Origin: Streptomyces bacillaris
Lineage (GTDB): Bacteria; Actinomycetota; Actinomycetes; Streptomycetales; Streptomycetaceae
NCBI RefSeq assembly: GCF_003268675.1
Contig: NZ_CP029378.1
Coordinates: forward strand, 7,688,001-7,752,000
Reading direction: 5' to 3'
Length of the DNA stretch: 64,000 bases
Shown here: positions 51,358 through 59,360 of the stretch, piece by piece
Layout: the number at the start of each line of letters is the position of its first letter
Numbering within the stretch: the first letter of the stretch is position 1
Program-made: the position numbers and the translations under genes
The notes under the pieces: model-generated
Told to the model about the DNA's origin: nothing
Seen by the model: the letters and a program-made list of their open reading frames with translations, nothing else
The model's database searches: none

Positions 51358-51786
51358 GGGCGGTATCCAAGCACGGGTCCCGGGAGCGCCCCGAGGCGGG
51401 CAGGGGAGTGGCTGTGGACCTGCGTACGCACCCCGCACGGAACGGCCGACCGTGCGGCGCGCCCCCTCGCCGGGCCCGATGCCACCCCGAACCACGGGAG
51501 TGCGCGGCAGCAGCCGAGACGGCATGATTCCGGCCCCGTGTTCGCGCACGGTTCAGGCCGCGGGCGCCCCGGTCTCCTGCCCGGCGGCGGACCATGGGCA
51601 CGCCCGGAACTGAGCGGATGCGACGCGGTTCGAACGTGTACGAAAGACACCGGCCAGTCCAACGGCCCTGCTGAGCTGGCCGGTCTACCTGTCGACCAGA
51701 TAGGTGCCTGAGGCATCCAATGGTGTCGAGGCGCGGAACGATCGGCTCCGCGCACACGACCGAGCACTGCGAGGCGACCCGACCCC
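51358..51786. other. 429-bp intergenic region with an inverted repeat
   Basis: Divergent region between the hypothetical gene and the P450 gene. ACCGGCCAG (51649-51657) and CTGGCCGGT (51676-51684) are exact complements around an 18-nt loop. A TGCCTGAGGCA dyad follows at 51703-51713, 74 bp ahead of the P450 ATG. No credible reading frame. Confidence 0.5.
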
Positions 51787-53064
51787 ATGACGGAATCCAC
51801 GACAGACCCGACGACCCGCCAGGCCCTCGACTCCACCGCCCCCGCCGCTGCCACCGCGACCGCCATCGACCCGACCCTCGCGACACCCTTCCCGCAGGAC
51901 CGCGGTTGCCCGTACCACCCGCCCGCCGGGTACGCGCCGCTGCGTGAGGGCCGACCGCTCAGCAGGGTCGCCCTCTTCGACGGGCGCCCGGTCTGGGCGG
52001 TCACCGGACACGCCCTGGCCCGCCGGCTGCTGGCCGATCCACGGCTCTCCACCGACCGCACCCACCCGGACTTCCCCGCCCCGGCCCCGCGCTTCGCCAA
52101 CGCCAACCGGCGCCGCGTGGCCCTGCTCGGCGTCGACGACCCCGAGCACAACACCCAGCGCAGAATGCTCATCCCGGCCTTCTCCGTGAAGCGGATCAAC
52201 GCTCTCCGCCCCCGCATCCAGGAGACCGTGGACCGGCTGCTCGACGCGATGGAGCGCCAGGGGCCACCGGCCGAGCTGGTGAGCGCGTTCGCCCTGCCGG
52301 TGCCGTCGATGGTGATCTGCTCCCTGCTCGGAGTGCCGTACGCCGACCACGAGTTCTTCGAGGAGCGCTCGCGGCGGCTCCTGCGCGGCCCCGGCGCGGC
52401 CGACGTGGACAGGGCCCTCGACGAACTCGAGGAGTACCTCGGCGCGCTGATCGACCGCAAGCGTACGGAACCGGGCGACGGCCTCCTCGACGAGCTGATC
52501 CACCGCGACCACCCCGGCGGACCGGTCGACCGCGAGGAACTGGTCTCGTTCGCCGTGATCCTGCTCATCGCGGGGCACGAGACGACGGCGAACATGATCT
52601 CGCTCGGCACCTTCACCCTGCTGCGCCACCCCGAACAGCTCGCGGCGCTGCGGGCCGGCGGGACGACGACGGCCGTGGCGGTCGAGGAACTGCTGCGGTT
52701 CCTCTCCATCGCCGACGGCCTGCAGCGACTGGCGACCGAGGACATCGAGGTGCCGGACGCCGGGGTGACGATCCGCAAGGGCGAAGGCGTGGTCTTCTCG
52801 ACCTCGCTCATCAACCGCGACGACGGCGTGTTCCCGCAGCCCGAAACGCTGGACTGGGACCGCCCGGCCCGTCACCATCTGGCCTTCGGCTTCGGCGTAC
52901 ACCAGTGCCTGGGGCAGAACCTGGCCCGCGCGGAACTCGACATCGCGATGCGCACGCTCTTCGAGCGGCTGCCGGGCCTCCGGCTCGCCGTACCCGCGCA
53001 GGAGATCCCCCATAAACCGGGGGACACGATCCAGGGCATGCTCGAACTGCCCGTGGCCTGGTGA
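51787..53064 (+). CDS. Cytochrome P450, CYP105-like
   Basis: 425 residues, soluble. I-helix AGHETT (262-267), K-helix EELLR (300-304) and heme loop FGFGVHQCLGQNLAR with Cys374 as thiolate ligand. The LGVDDPEHNTQRRMLIPAFSVKRI segment is typical of CYP105 enzymes, which hydroxylate varied small molecules. Its electron donor is the overlapping ferredoxin gene. No biosynthetic genes are adjacent, so the natural substrate is open. No Shine-Dalgarno site close to the ATG. Confidence 0.92.
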   Translation: MTESTTDPTTRQALDSTAPAAATATAIDPTLATPFPQDRGCPYHPPAGYAPLREGRPLSRVALFDGRPVWAVTGHALARRLLADPRLSTDRTHPDFPAPAPRFANANRRRVALLGVDDPEHNTQRRMLIPAFSVKRINALRPRIQETVDRLLDAMERQGPPAELVSAFALPVPSMVICSLLGVPYADHEFFEERSRRLLRGPGAADVDRALDELEEYLGALIDRKRTEPGDGLLDELIHRDHPGGPVDREELVSFAVILLIAGHETTANMISLGTFTLLRHPEQLAALRAGGTTTAVAVEELLRFLSIADGLQRLATEDIEVPDAGVTIRKGEGVVFSTSLINRDDGVFPQPETLDWDRPARHHLAFGFGVHQCLGQNLARAELDIAMRTLFERLPGLRLAVPAQEIPHKPGDTIQGMLELPVAW

Positions 53065-53267
53065 GCGGCATGGGCGTCCAGGTCGACAGGGAACGCTGCG
53101 TGGGGGCGGGCATGTGCGCGCTGACCGCGCCGGACGTGTTCACGCAGGACGACGACGGCCTCAGCGAGGTGCTCCCGGGCCGCGCGGAGACCGCTGGAGG
53201 GCATCCCTTGGTGGGGGAGGCCGTACGGGCCTGCCCGGTGGGGGCGGTGGCCCTGTCCGCCGACTGA
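53061..53267 (+). CDS. [3Fe-4S] ferredoxin, partner of the P450
   Basis: 68 residues from GTG 53061, overlapping the P450 stop by 4 bp (ATG 53070 is also possible). Cys13, Cys19 and Cys58 (CVGAGMC and CPVGA) with a residue other than Cys at the fourth ligand position, the [3Fe-4S] type that feeds Streptomyces P450s. It passes single electrons from a ferredoxin reductase encoded elsewhere. Confidence 0.92.
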   Translation: MSGMGVQVDRERCVGAGMCALTAPDVFTQDDDGLSEVLPGRAETAGGHPLVGEAVRACPVGAVALSAD

Positions 53268-53305
53268 CCGGTACGGGGTGAGGGGGCGCGGAGTCCGCGC
53301 ATGCG

Positions 53306-53590
53306 GCTCCAGGCGTCCTCCTCGCCCTCGGCGCCTCGGCCGTCCTGACGTTCGCGCGCAACGAGGCCATCACGGCCTCGATGGGCAAGGTCGGTGTCCC
53401 CGACTCCTGGTTCCCGTGGCTCGCCTCGCTGAAGGCGGCGGGCGCCCCGGGGCTCCTGGTCGGCCTCGGTGTGCCGGTGATCGGAGCCGCCGCGGCCGTC
53501 GGCGTCGTCCTGTACTTCATCGGCGCGGTCGTCACGCACGTGCGCGCCAAGGACTACGAGATCGCACCGCCGGCCGTACCGGCTCGCGCC
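53306..53590 (+). pseudogene. DoxX-like membrane protein remnant
   Basis: The frame reads APGVLLALGASAVLTFARNE, SMGKVGVPDSWFPWLASLKAAGAPGLLVG and VVLYFIGAVVTHVRAKDYEIAPPAV, unmistakably the small DoxX-like (four-helix) family. A TGA at 53279-53281 closes the frame upstream and no start codon occurs before Met at 53381, which lies after the first helix. The last helix is also missing: after APPAV the sequence becomes Arg-rich. Both ends are therefore lost and the gene is not functional as it stands. Confidence 0.7.
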
Positions 53591-53645
53591 GACCGCCCGC
53601 GAAGGGATCGACGACAGACAATCGTGAGTGATCTATGTTGCTTTG

Positions 53646-54261
53646 ATGCGATCTGCTCCTTGGTGGGCCCTGCTCTCCTCCGGGTGTGCCCCGGTGCTGC
53701 TGGTCGGTTCCTGGATGATCGCGCAGCAGCGGCAGGGCCCGGAGTACGACCCCGCGAAGGAGACCCCGAGCGTGCTGGCGGCCTACGGGGCCACCAGCTA
53801 CTGGCTGATGACGGGCATGTTGCTGGTGCTCGGCACCTGTTACGTGGTCACGGCACACGCGCTCCGGGAGGCGGCCCCGGCCGGGCGGGTGGCTCTGGCC
53901 GGCGGCGGACTGTGCGCCCTGGCGTTGACGGTGGTGCCGGCGCCGAGCAGCGGCGGGGCGCTGGAGCACGGGGCCGTGGCTGCCCTGGGCCTCGTGCTGC
54001 TGGCGGTGTGGCCTCCGCTGGCGGCTGCCCGGGGGGAGGGGGCCGGTGCCGTGGGGGCTGCGGCTGGATGTGGCGCTGGGGGCGAGTGCGCTGATGGGAG
54101 TGACGGTGCTGTGGTTCCTGGCGGAGTTGCAGAGTGCGGGGGCGCCGGGCGTGGCCGAGCGGGTGGTGACGTTCGTTCAGGCTTTGTGGCCCTTCCTGGT
54201 GGTGGTCTCCTGCTGGCGGAGCGTCGGTTCGCGGGGCGGTGACGGGCGGGACGGCGGCTGA
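53646..54261 (+). pseudogene. DUF998 membrane protein gene with an apparent 1-bp frameshift
   Basis: From ATG 53646: MRSAPWWALLSSGCAPVLLVG, then helices WLMTGMLLVLGTCYVVTA and HGAVAALGLVLLAVWPPLAAA, a DUF998-type protein. After PPLAAARGEG the hydrophobic pattern stops in this frame and resumes in the +1 frame as PWGLRLDVALGASALMGVTV and VVTFVQALWPFLVVVSCW, ending at 54261. Removing one G from the GGGGG run at 54038-54042 joins the parts into about 204 residues with six helices. Either a sequencing artefact or a recent mutation. Confidence 0.75.
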
Positions 54262-54316
54262 TGGGGGAGTGGCGGGCCGGGCTCCGGCTTGCCCCGTGGG
54301 GACCGGGCCGTCGTAG

Positions 54317-55501
54317 TCAGCGGTTCCGGCCGGCGAAGGGGCCGCCGCGGCCGAAGGCGAGCCGGGCGAAGCGTTCGGCGATGAGGCGGTGGGTGGCGGG
54401 GTCGGGGTGGAGGTCGTCGGGGAGCGGCAGGTCGGCGTGGTCGTCCTCGCCGTAGAGGTCGAGGCCGTCGAGGTGGTGGAGGTGGGGGTCGGTGGCGGTC
54501 CGCCGGTCGACGAGCCGGGCGAGTTCGTCCCGTATGACGGTGAGGGTCAGCTTCCCGGCGGCGGTCTCGGCCGGATCCCCGGTGGCGGTGAACCGCAGCC
54601 GTCCCTCGCTCATCGCGCCGAGGTCGTAGGCGCTGGGGCCGGGGGTGTGTTCGTGGATGGGGCAGTGGATCGGTGAGATGACCAGCAGGGGCGTGGTGGG
54701 GTGGCCTTCGCGGATGGTGTCGAGGAAGCCGTGGACGGCCGGGCCGAAGGCACGCAGCCGCATGAGGTCGGTGTTCACCAGGTTGATGCCGATCTTGATG
54801 CTGATGAGGTCGGCGGGAGTGTTTCGGAGGGTGCGGGCGGTGAAGGGGTCGAGCAGAGCACTGCCGCTGAACCCGAGGTTGATCAGTTCGGCTCCACTGT
54901 GAGCGGCGGCCAGGGCGGGCCAGGTGCCGGTGGGGGTGGCGGCGTTGGAGCCGTGGCTGATGGAGCTGCCGTGGTGCAGCCAGACCGGCCGGCCGCCGGG
55001 CTGCTGGGTGTGGACGGGTGCGTCGGTGCGCAGGGCGACCAGTTGGGTGGTCTCGTCGTGCGGCAACCAGATCTCGATGCCCTTCTCGGCGTCGGGCAGG
55101 CCGCCGAAGCGGAGGGTTTCCACGGGCCCCGGGCGGGTGTGCGAGGCGCCCGAGGCCAGGTCGATGGTGAGGGTGTCGCCGTCGCGCGCACTGGCCCGGC
55201 CCGCGTGCCGGCCGTCGACGAGGAGTTCGTACACACCGTCGGGACGGCGCGGCGCCCCGGGGTAGACGCGTTTGGTGGCGATCACGTCCAGCTCGACGGT
55301 GGTGGCCCGGCTGCGGAAGGCCATCCGGACCCCGGAGGGCTGCGCCTCGGCCATGGCCAGTTGCCCGTCGGGTATCTGGGCCCGGGCGTGGGCGGGCAGC
55401 CGGTGGGGCAGTACGCCGCGGTCGGTGCGCTCCAGGTCGAGGGCGCCGCGCAGGATGCCGGGGCCGATGGGGGTGGTGATCCACTCGTGCGGGGTGTTCA
55501 T
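54317..55501 (-). CDS. SGNH/GDSL-type esterase with N-terminal beta domain
   Basis: 394 residues from ATG 55501 (GAGGAGAA upstream), no signal peptide. The N-terminal 185 residues are beta-rich (VRMAFRSRATTVELDVIATKRVYPGAPRRPDGVYELLVDG), as in two-domain GDSL-family carbohydrate esterases. The catalytic part has VWLHHGSSISHGSN with Ser in the GDS position, INLGFSGSALLDPF (Gly block), ISIKIGINLVN (Asn block) and LPDDLHPD with the Asp-x-x-His pair. Likely removes acyl groups from sugars or other small esters in the cytoplasm. Confidence 0.87.
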   Translation of the reverse strand: MNTPHEWITTPIGPGILRGALDLERTDRGVLPHRLPAHARAQIPDGQLAMAEAQPSGVRMAFRSRATTVELDVIATKRVYPGAPRRPDGVYELLVDGRHAGRASARDGDTLTIDLASGASHTRPGPVETLRFGGLPDAEKGIEIWLPHDETTQLVALRTDAPVHTQQPGGRPVWLHHGSSISHGSNAATPTGTWPALAAAHSGAELINLGFSGSALLDPFTARTLRNTPADLISIKIGINLVNTDLMRLRAFGPAVHGFLDTIREGHPTTPLLVISPIHCPIHEHTPGPSAYDLGAMSEGRLRFTATGDPAETAAGKLTLTVIRDELARLVDRRTATDPHLHHLDGLDLYGEDDHADLPLPDDLHPDPATHRLIAERFARLAFGRGGPFAGRNR

Positions 55502-55631
55502 CGTCGCGTTCTCCTCGCGAGGGTTCGTCCGGCCGGAGGCAGGGTTGGGAGGCCAGGAATCGGAGGCCAGGCTTGGGAGAAGCTGAGGCTTCGGAGAGGC
55601 CCGGGCTCCGGAGAGGTCGAGGGCGGAGAGG

Positions 55632-56231
55632 TCAGGCGGCAGAGGGCCAGTTGCGCAGCAGGGCGTCGAGCGCACCGAGGATCTCGGTCCAGCTCTCCTG
55701 GGAGGCGGGGGCGCTGTGGCTGAAGCCGCCGGCCGCCTCCAGGCCGACGTAACCGCTGAAGACGCTGCCCAGCAGCCGTACGGCATGTGTCTGCTGCGCC
55801 TCCGTCAGGTCGTAGCTGCGCAGGATGGCCCGCATCATCTGCGAATGCCGTACGCCGGCACTGGCGGCGGCCGCGTCGGCGTCGAGCCGGAACTGGGCTG
55901 CCGCGAAGCGCCCCGGGTGCTGGAAGGCGTAGTCGCGGTAGGCGTCGGCGAAGGCGCTGAGGGCGTCCTTGCCGGCCCGTCCCGCGAGGGCGGCGGAGGC
56001 CCGGTCGGCAAGCTCCTCCAGGGCGAGCAGCGCGATCTTCGTCTTGAGGTCGTGGGCGTTCTTGACGTGCGAGTACAGGCTCGCGGTCCTGACGCCCAGC
56101 TGCCGGGCCAGCGCGGAGGGGGTCACCTGCTCGAACCCGATCTCGTCCGCCAGCTCGGCCCCCGCCCTCACCACGCGCTCCGCGGCCGGTCCTGCCTTCG
56201 CCATGCCACCACCATCCGAATACTTCCCCAT
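55632..56231 (-). CDS. TetR-family regulator divergent from the FBP gene
   Basis: 199 residues (ATG 56231; ATG 56204 is the alternative). Helix-turn-helix RVVRAGAELADEIGFEQVTPSALARQLGVRTASLYSHVKNAHDLKTKIA, then a C-terminal domain with DAYRDYAFQHPGRFAAAQF typical of the TetR_C_33 (formerly WHG) type. A long perfect palindrome lies between it and the divergent FBP-domain gene, so it probably represses both. Confidence 0.88.
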   Translation of the reverse strand: MGKYSDGGGMAKAGPAAERVVRAGAELADEIGFEQVTPSALARQLGVRTASLYSHVKNAHDLKTKIALLALEELADRASAALAGRAGKDALSAFADAYRDYAFQHPGRFAAAQFRLDADAAAASAGVRHSQMMRAILRSYDLTEAQQTHAVRLLGSVFSGYVGLEAAGGFSHSAPASQESWTEILGALDALLRNWPSAA

Positions 56232-56251
56232 GATTACCTAAGGAAATATAC

Positions 56252-56276
56252 GTTTGCCTAACCCTATTAGGCAAAC
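56252..56276. promoter_or_regulatory. TetR operator, 10-bp inverted repeat
   Basis: GTTTGCCTAA and TTAGGCAAAC are perfect complements around CCCTA (25 bp). The site lies 20 bp from the TetR start and 13 bp from the FBP start, so it must overlap both promoters. Confidence 0.85.
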
Positions 56277-56289
56277 TAGCGTGACTGTT

Positions 56290-56781
56290 ATGAGACCGCT
56301 GACCGAGCAAGAGATCCGTACCGCGTTCGTGAACTGCACCAAGGGCGAGGCCAAGCGTCTGCACGTCCCCCGTGACCTGGCCGAACGGCCCTGGGACGAC
56401 CTGGACTTCCTGGGCTGGCGCGACCCGCAGGCCCCCGGCCGGGCGTATCTCGTGGCGGCCTGGGACGGCCGCCCGGTCGGTGTCCAGCTGCGTTCCTCGG
56501 ACGCGGGTTCCTGGCAGACGCGCCGCAGCATGTGCTCGATGTGCGTGACCACCCACACCGGAGGCGTCTCCCTGCTGGTGGCCCCGCGGTCCGGGAAGGC
56601 CGGCCAGCAGGGCAACTCGGTCGGCGCCTACATGTGCAGCGATCTGGCCTGCTCGCTCTACGTACGGGGCAAGAAGGACGCAGGGATCGGCGCGCGGCTG
56701 CACGAGTCGCTCACCCTGGAGGAGAAGATCCGGCGGACGGTGGCGAACCTGTCCGCCTTCATCGCCAAGGTGACCGAGTGA
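56290..56781 (+). CDS. FBP-domain protein (EF-G-binding, zinc finger)
   Basis: 163 residues from ATG 56290. The C-terminal treble-clef zinc finger shows CSMC (about residues 81-84) and MCSDLACS, characteristic of FBP proteins, which bind elongation factor G and rescue it from fusidic acid in Gram-positives. The N-terminus MRPLTEQEIRTAFVNCTKGEAKRLHVPRDL is conserved. In actinobacteria this gene is often paired with a TetR regulator, as here. No Shine-Dalgarno site; possibly leaderless. Confidence 0.87.
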   Translation: MRPLTEQEIRTAFVNCTKGEAKRLHVPRDLAERPWDDLDFLGWRDPQAPGRAYLVAAWDGRPVGVQLRSSDAGSWQTRRSMCSMCVTTHTGGVSLLVAPRSGKAGQQGNSVGAYMCSDLACSLYVRGKKDAGIGARLHESLTLEEKIRRTVANLSAFIAKVTE

Positions 56782-56860
56782 CCCCATGACCGGGCGGTAC
56801 CGGCGGTGGCGCAGAGGCGGTCCGGCCGGGAGGGGCGGGATGGCGGCCGACGGTCCGGGC

Positions 56861-57430
56861 TCACGGCAGACGCCTGCGAGCCGCTTCGACGGCGCCCGCG
56901 ACGCTGTCCACCGCGCCACCTGTGGCGCCGCCGACGCGGTCGACGGCCGTATGCGCCTGGTGGGTGACGGCGTCGGAGGCGTGAGCGGCGGCGCGGCGGG
57001 TGCGGTAAGCGAGCGAGGGCTTGCCGTGGGTGTCGGCGGCGGCGATGAGGAGCCCGCCGAACAGGGACGCGTTCTTGAGGAAATGGATCCGCTGGGCGGC
57101 CCGCTCCTCCGGGTCCTCTATCGTCCAGTACCGGTGGGCCGCCAGGGTCGTCGGGACGAGGGTCGCGGCAAGGGCCGCCGAGGCGAGCCGAGGCGCCCGC
57201 CCCAGCGCCAGGAGGAGGCCGGCGCCGAGCTGTACGGCGCCGTTGAGGCGTACGAGACGCTCGGGATCCTCCGGCAGCAGGGAGGTCCGCGGCGCGACGG
57301 CCGAGGAGAGGACATCGGTCACGGGCGCGGCGGCGGGGACCAGGCGCTGGGGATCACGCACCGCGTTGAATCCGCCGCTGACGAACATCGAGGCCAGCAG
57401 GGGCCGGGCGACTTTGCGCAGAACAGTCAT
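56861..57430 (-). CDS. DoxX family membrane protein
   Basis: 189 residues from ATG 57430 (GTG 57490 is an alternative). Four helices: VARPLLASMFVSGGFNAVRDP, RLNGAVQLGAGLLLALG, RLASAALAATLVPTTLAAH and HFLKNASLFGGLLIAAADT. The hydrophilic tail is Ala/Val/Arg-rich. DoxX proteins are linked to redox and detoxification functions in mycobacteria, but the role here is unknown. Single gene. Confidence 0.85.
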   Translation of the reverse strand: MTVLRKVARPLLASMFVSGGFNAVRDPQRLVPAAAPVTDVLSSAVAPRTSLLPEDPERLVRLNGAVQLGAGLLLALGRAPRLASAALAATLVPTTLAAHRYWTIEDPEERAAQRIHFLKNASLFGGLLIAAADTHGKPSLAYRTRRAAAHASDAVTHQAHTAVDRVGGATGGAVDSVAGAVEAARRRLP

Positions 57431-57476
57431 GAAGGTCGGCTGCCCCGCCGGACGGGGAGTACGCGCGCCGGGGGGA

Positions 57477-57620
57477 TCGGTCACCGCCACGGCGGCGCAC
57501 GGCGCTCTCCTCGTTTCCGAAGTGGCCCGGGGAGACGTCCGGTTGGAGACCTCCTACGGTGCCGTCGAGGTCGGCGTCCGTAAGGGCACCGCCGCGTGGC
57601 TCGACCGTGCCGAGCGGTGA
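57477..57620 (+). pseudogene. Fragment of a DUF4097-like protein
   Basis: The frame SVTATAAHGALLVSEVARGDVRLETSYGAVEVGVRKGTAAWLDRAER* is the beta-helix repeat of DUF4097 proteins (normally 200-280 residues). Only about 48 residues remain, with no start codon in the homologous part and a premature stop right after TAAWLD. It partly overlaps the upstream region of the DoxX gene. A decayed or transferred gene piece. Confidence 0.65.
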
Positions 57621-57627
57621 CCCGTAC

Positions 57628-58737
57628 CTACGTCGACGACGGCCGGGAGGCGGTTCCCTCCGACGGGCCGATCCGGCGTTCGAGGTGGATCTCGGTGAAG
57701 ACCGCGACCTTGGCGCGCAGGGCCCAGGGGTCGAAGGGCTTGCTGATGTAGTCCACCGCGCCTGCCGCGTACCCGCGGGCGGTGTGCTCGGGGTCGACGC
57801 CCATCGCGGTGAGGAAGATGATCGGCACATCCCGGTTCCGTGGCCGGCGCTTGATGTGGGCGGCGGTCTCGTAGCCGTCCATCTCCGGCATCTGCACGTC
57901 CATGATGATGACGGCGAAGTCGTCGTGGTGGAGCAGCGCCTTGAGGGCGTCGCGGCCGGAGGAGACGGTGACGAGCTCCTGGTCCAGCGTCTCCAGCACG
58001 GCGGTCATGGCCAGCAGGTTGTCGGGCTGGTCGTCCACGACGAGCACCTTGGGCATCCGCAGCGGAGGCGCCGCCGGCAGGGCGGCCGGGTGCTCGACGG
58101 CGGCGAGCTGCCGCTCCAGCAGGTCGCAGCGCGCCTCGGCGGCGTCCCGCTGCTCGTGGGCGGCCTGGAGCTCGTTGCCCAGCCGCGTCACCTCCTGCCG
58201 CAGCACGTCGCGCTCCCCCCGCAGCTCCGATACGTCGGGGTGAGCCGACGCCAGCTGACCGGCGCGCTCACGCTCGGCGGTGAGGGCCGCCTCCATCTGG
58301 CTGAGGCGCACTTCCAGGTTGGCGATGCGGTTCTGGCGCTCCAGCAGGGCATCGCCCAGGATGTCGCCGCGGACGCTGGAACGGCGTGAGACGTGGTCGG
58401 CGTCGGCCAGCTGCTGTTCGATGATCTCCACCGCGTGCTTGGGGGAGGAGCTGGAGTCGAAGGCCGACCCGTGGAGGCCGCGGATGAACTCGATGGCCTC
58501 CGGGGTGACGGTCGTGCCGCGGTGCTCGGCGAGGTCCGTCATGATGCCCATGATCACCTCCCAGGGAGGCAGACGGGTTCCGTTGAGGTACCGGGAGAAC
58601 GTGCCCGGGTCGCGGCGGTGCCTGGCCGCGTAACGGCGTACCGACACGTCCAGACCCTCGAACAACTCCCGCAACGCCTGGGCGAGCGCCCGCGACTCCT
58701 GCGTCAGATCCTCTCCGAGAGGGCGCAGCTCACCCAT
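57628..58737 (-). CDS. HTH - coiled coil - receiver domain protein
   Basis: 369 residues. Residues 10-90: XRE-like fold used by many Streptomyces regulators (VSVRRYAARHRRDPGTFSRYLNGTRLPPWEVIMGIM). Residues 100-215: long coiled coil (NRIANLEVRLSQMEAALTAERERAGQLA; RDVLRQEVTRLGNELQAAHEQRDAAEARCDLLERQL). Residues 228-350: complete CheY receiver (VLVVDDQPDNLLAM, phospho-Asp in IIMDVQMPEMDGYE, Thr in FLTAMG, Lys in SKPFDPW). The order is the reverse of normal response regulators. No histidine kinase is adjacent; a small membrane-protein gene overlaps its start by 8 bp. Confidence 0.87.
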   Translation of the reverse strand: MGELRPLGEDLTQESRALAQALRELFEGLDVSVRRYAARHRRDPGTFSRYLNGTRLPPWEVIMGIMTDLAEHRGTTVTPEAIEFIRGLHGSAFDSSSSPKHAVEIIEQQLADADHVSRRSSVRGDILGDALLERQNRIANLEVRLSQMEAALTAERERAGQLASAHPDVSELRGERDVLRQEVTRLGNELQAAHEQRDAAEARCDLLERQLAAVEHPAALPAAPPLRMPKVLVVDDQPDNLLAMTAVLETLDQELVTVSSGRDALKALLHHDDFAVIIMDVQMPEMDGYETAAHIKRRPRNRDVPIIFLTAMGVDPEHTARGYAAGAVDYISKPFDPWALRAKVAVFTEIHLERRIGPSEGTASRPSST

Positions 58738-58951
58738 GCTCCCGAACCTCCCCGCGGGGATCCCCGGCGGCTTCGGGGGCGATCAGGCGGTCGAAGAACG
58801 GGACCGACAGCCCGACGACGGCGAGCCCGGCGAGCACACCGCGCGCGACGCCTTCCCCCGCGATCCAGCACAGGCACCCCGCCGTCATGCCGCTGATCAC
58901 CGCCATGAGGAACACCAGGGCCGATCTCAGCGGCAGTAAGGGCCGTTCCAC
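58730..58951 (-). CDS. Small two-helix membrane protein
   Basis: 73 residues from GTG 58951 (GAGGGGGAGG upstream); an upstream GTG at 59032 would give 100 residues. Two helices: LRSALVFLMAVISGMTAGCLCWIAG and ARGVLAGLAVVGLSVPFFDRLI. Overlaps the HTH-receiver gene, so the two are translated together. A membrane partner or anchor is conceivable but unproven. Confidence 0.65.
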   Translation of the reverse strand: MERPLLPLRSALVFLMAVISGMTAGCLCWIAGEGVARGVLAGLAVVGLSVPFFDRLIAPEAAGDPRGEVREHG

Positions 58952-59032
58952 GGCCTCCCCCTCTCCATCCGTCCCGCCCCCGCAGGGCCGGGAGACATCC
59001 CCGCCCGACAGACCGCCAGGGGGGTGAGACAC

Positions 59033-59360
59033 AGCATGAGGTGTGACGCGGCCGTTGCGTTACGTGATCGCGGTGGTGGCAACGGGGCCGCACGGCCGCG
59101 GCGAAGCGGTGCACGGTCGTTCGCCCAGGTCAGCGGCGTCCGGCGGCACCGTGTTGCCAGTTGTGCTCGTGCAACGTTGGCAGACTGGACGGCAACACCC
59201 GGGGCCTGCCGACGGGCCGTACGCGTCCGAAGTGGACCTGCCAGGGTGCCTTTTGCGCCGTTCTCCGTGATCGGCCGTCCTCCCGGCAGGCTGCGCGGCA
59301 TGATCGCGAGAGTTGCTGAGGGCGGGTCACCGAACGGTGGCCGGGTGGGGGAGCGTACGA
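59033..59360. other. Divergent intergenic region with nested inverted repeats
   Basis: 328 bp. At 59151-59198 GTGTTGCC and GGCAACAC are exact complements 32 nt apart; inside lie TGCCA/TGGCA (59155-59159, 59178-59182) and GTTG/CAAC (59160-59163, 59172-59175), giving a nested hairpin. It could be an operator array or a structured leader. No credible gene. Confidence 0.45.

Noticed and set aside
59043..59270. 75-codon frame upstream of the DUF4041 gene
   Set aside because: No ribosome binding site, covers an inverted-repeat region, and composition is not coding-like.
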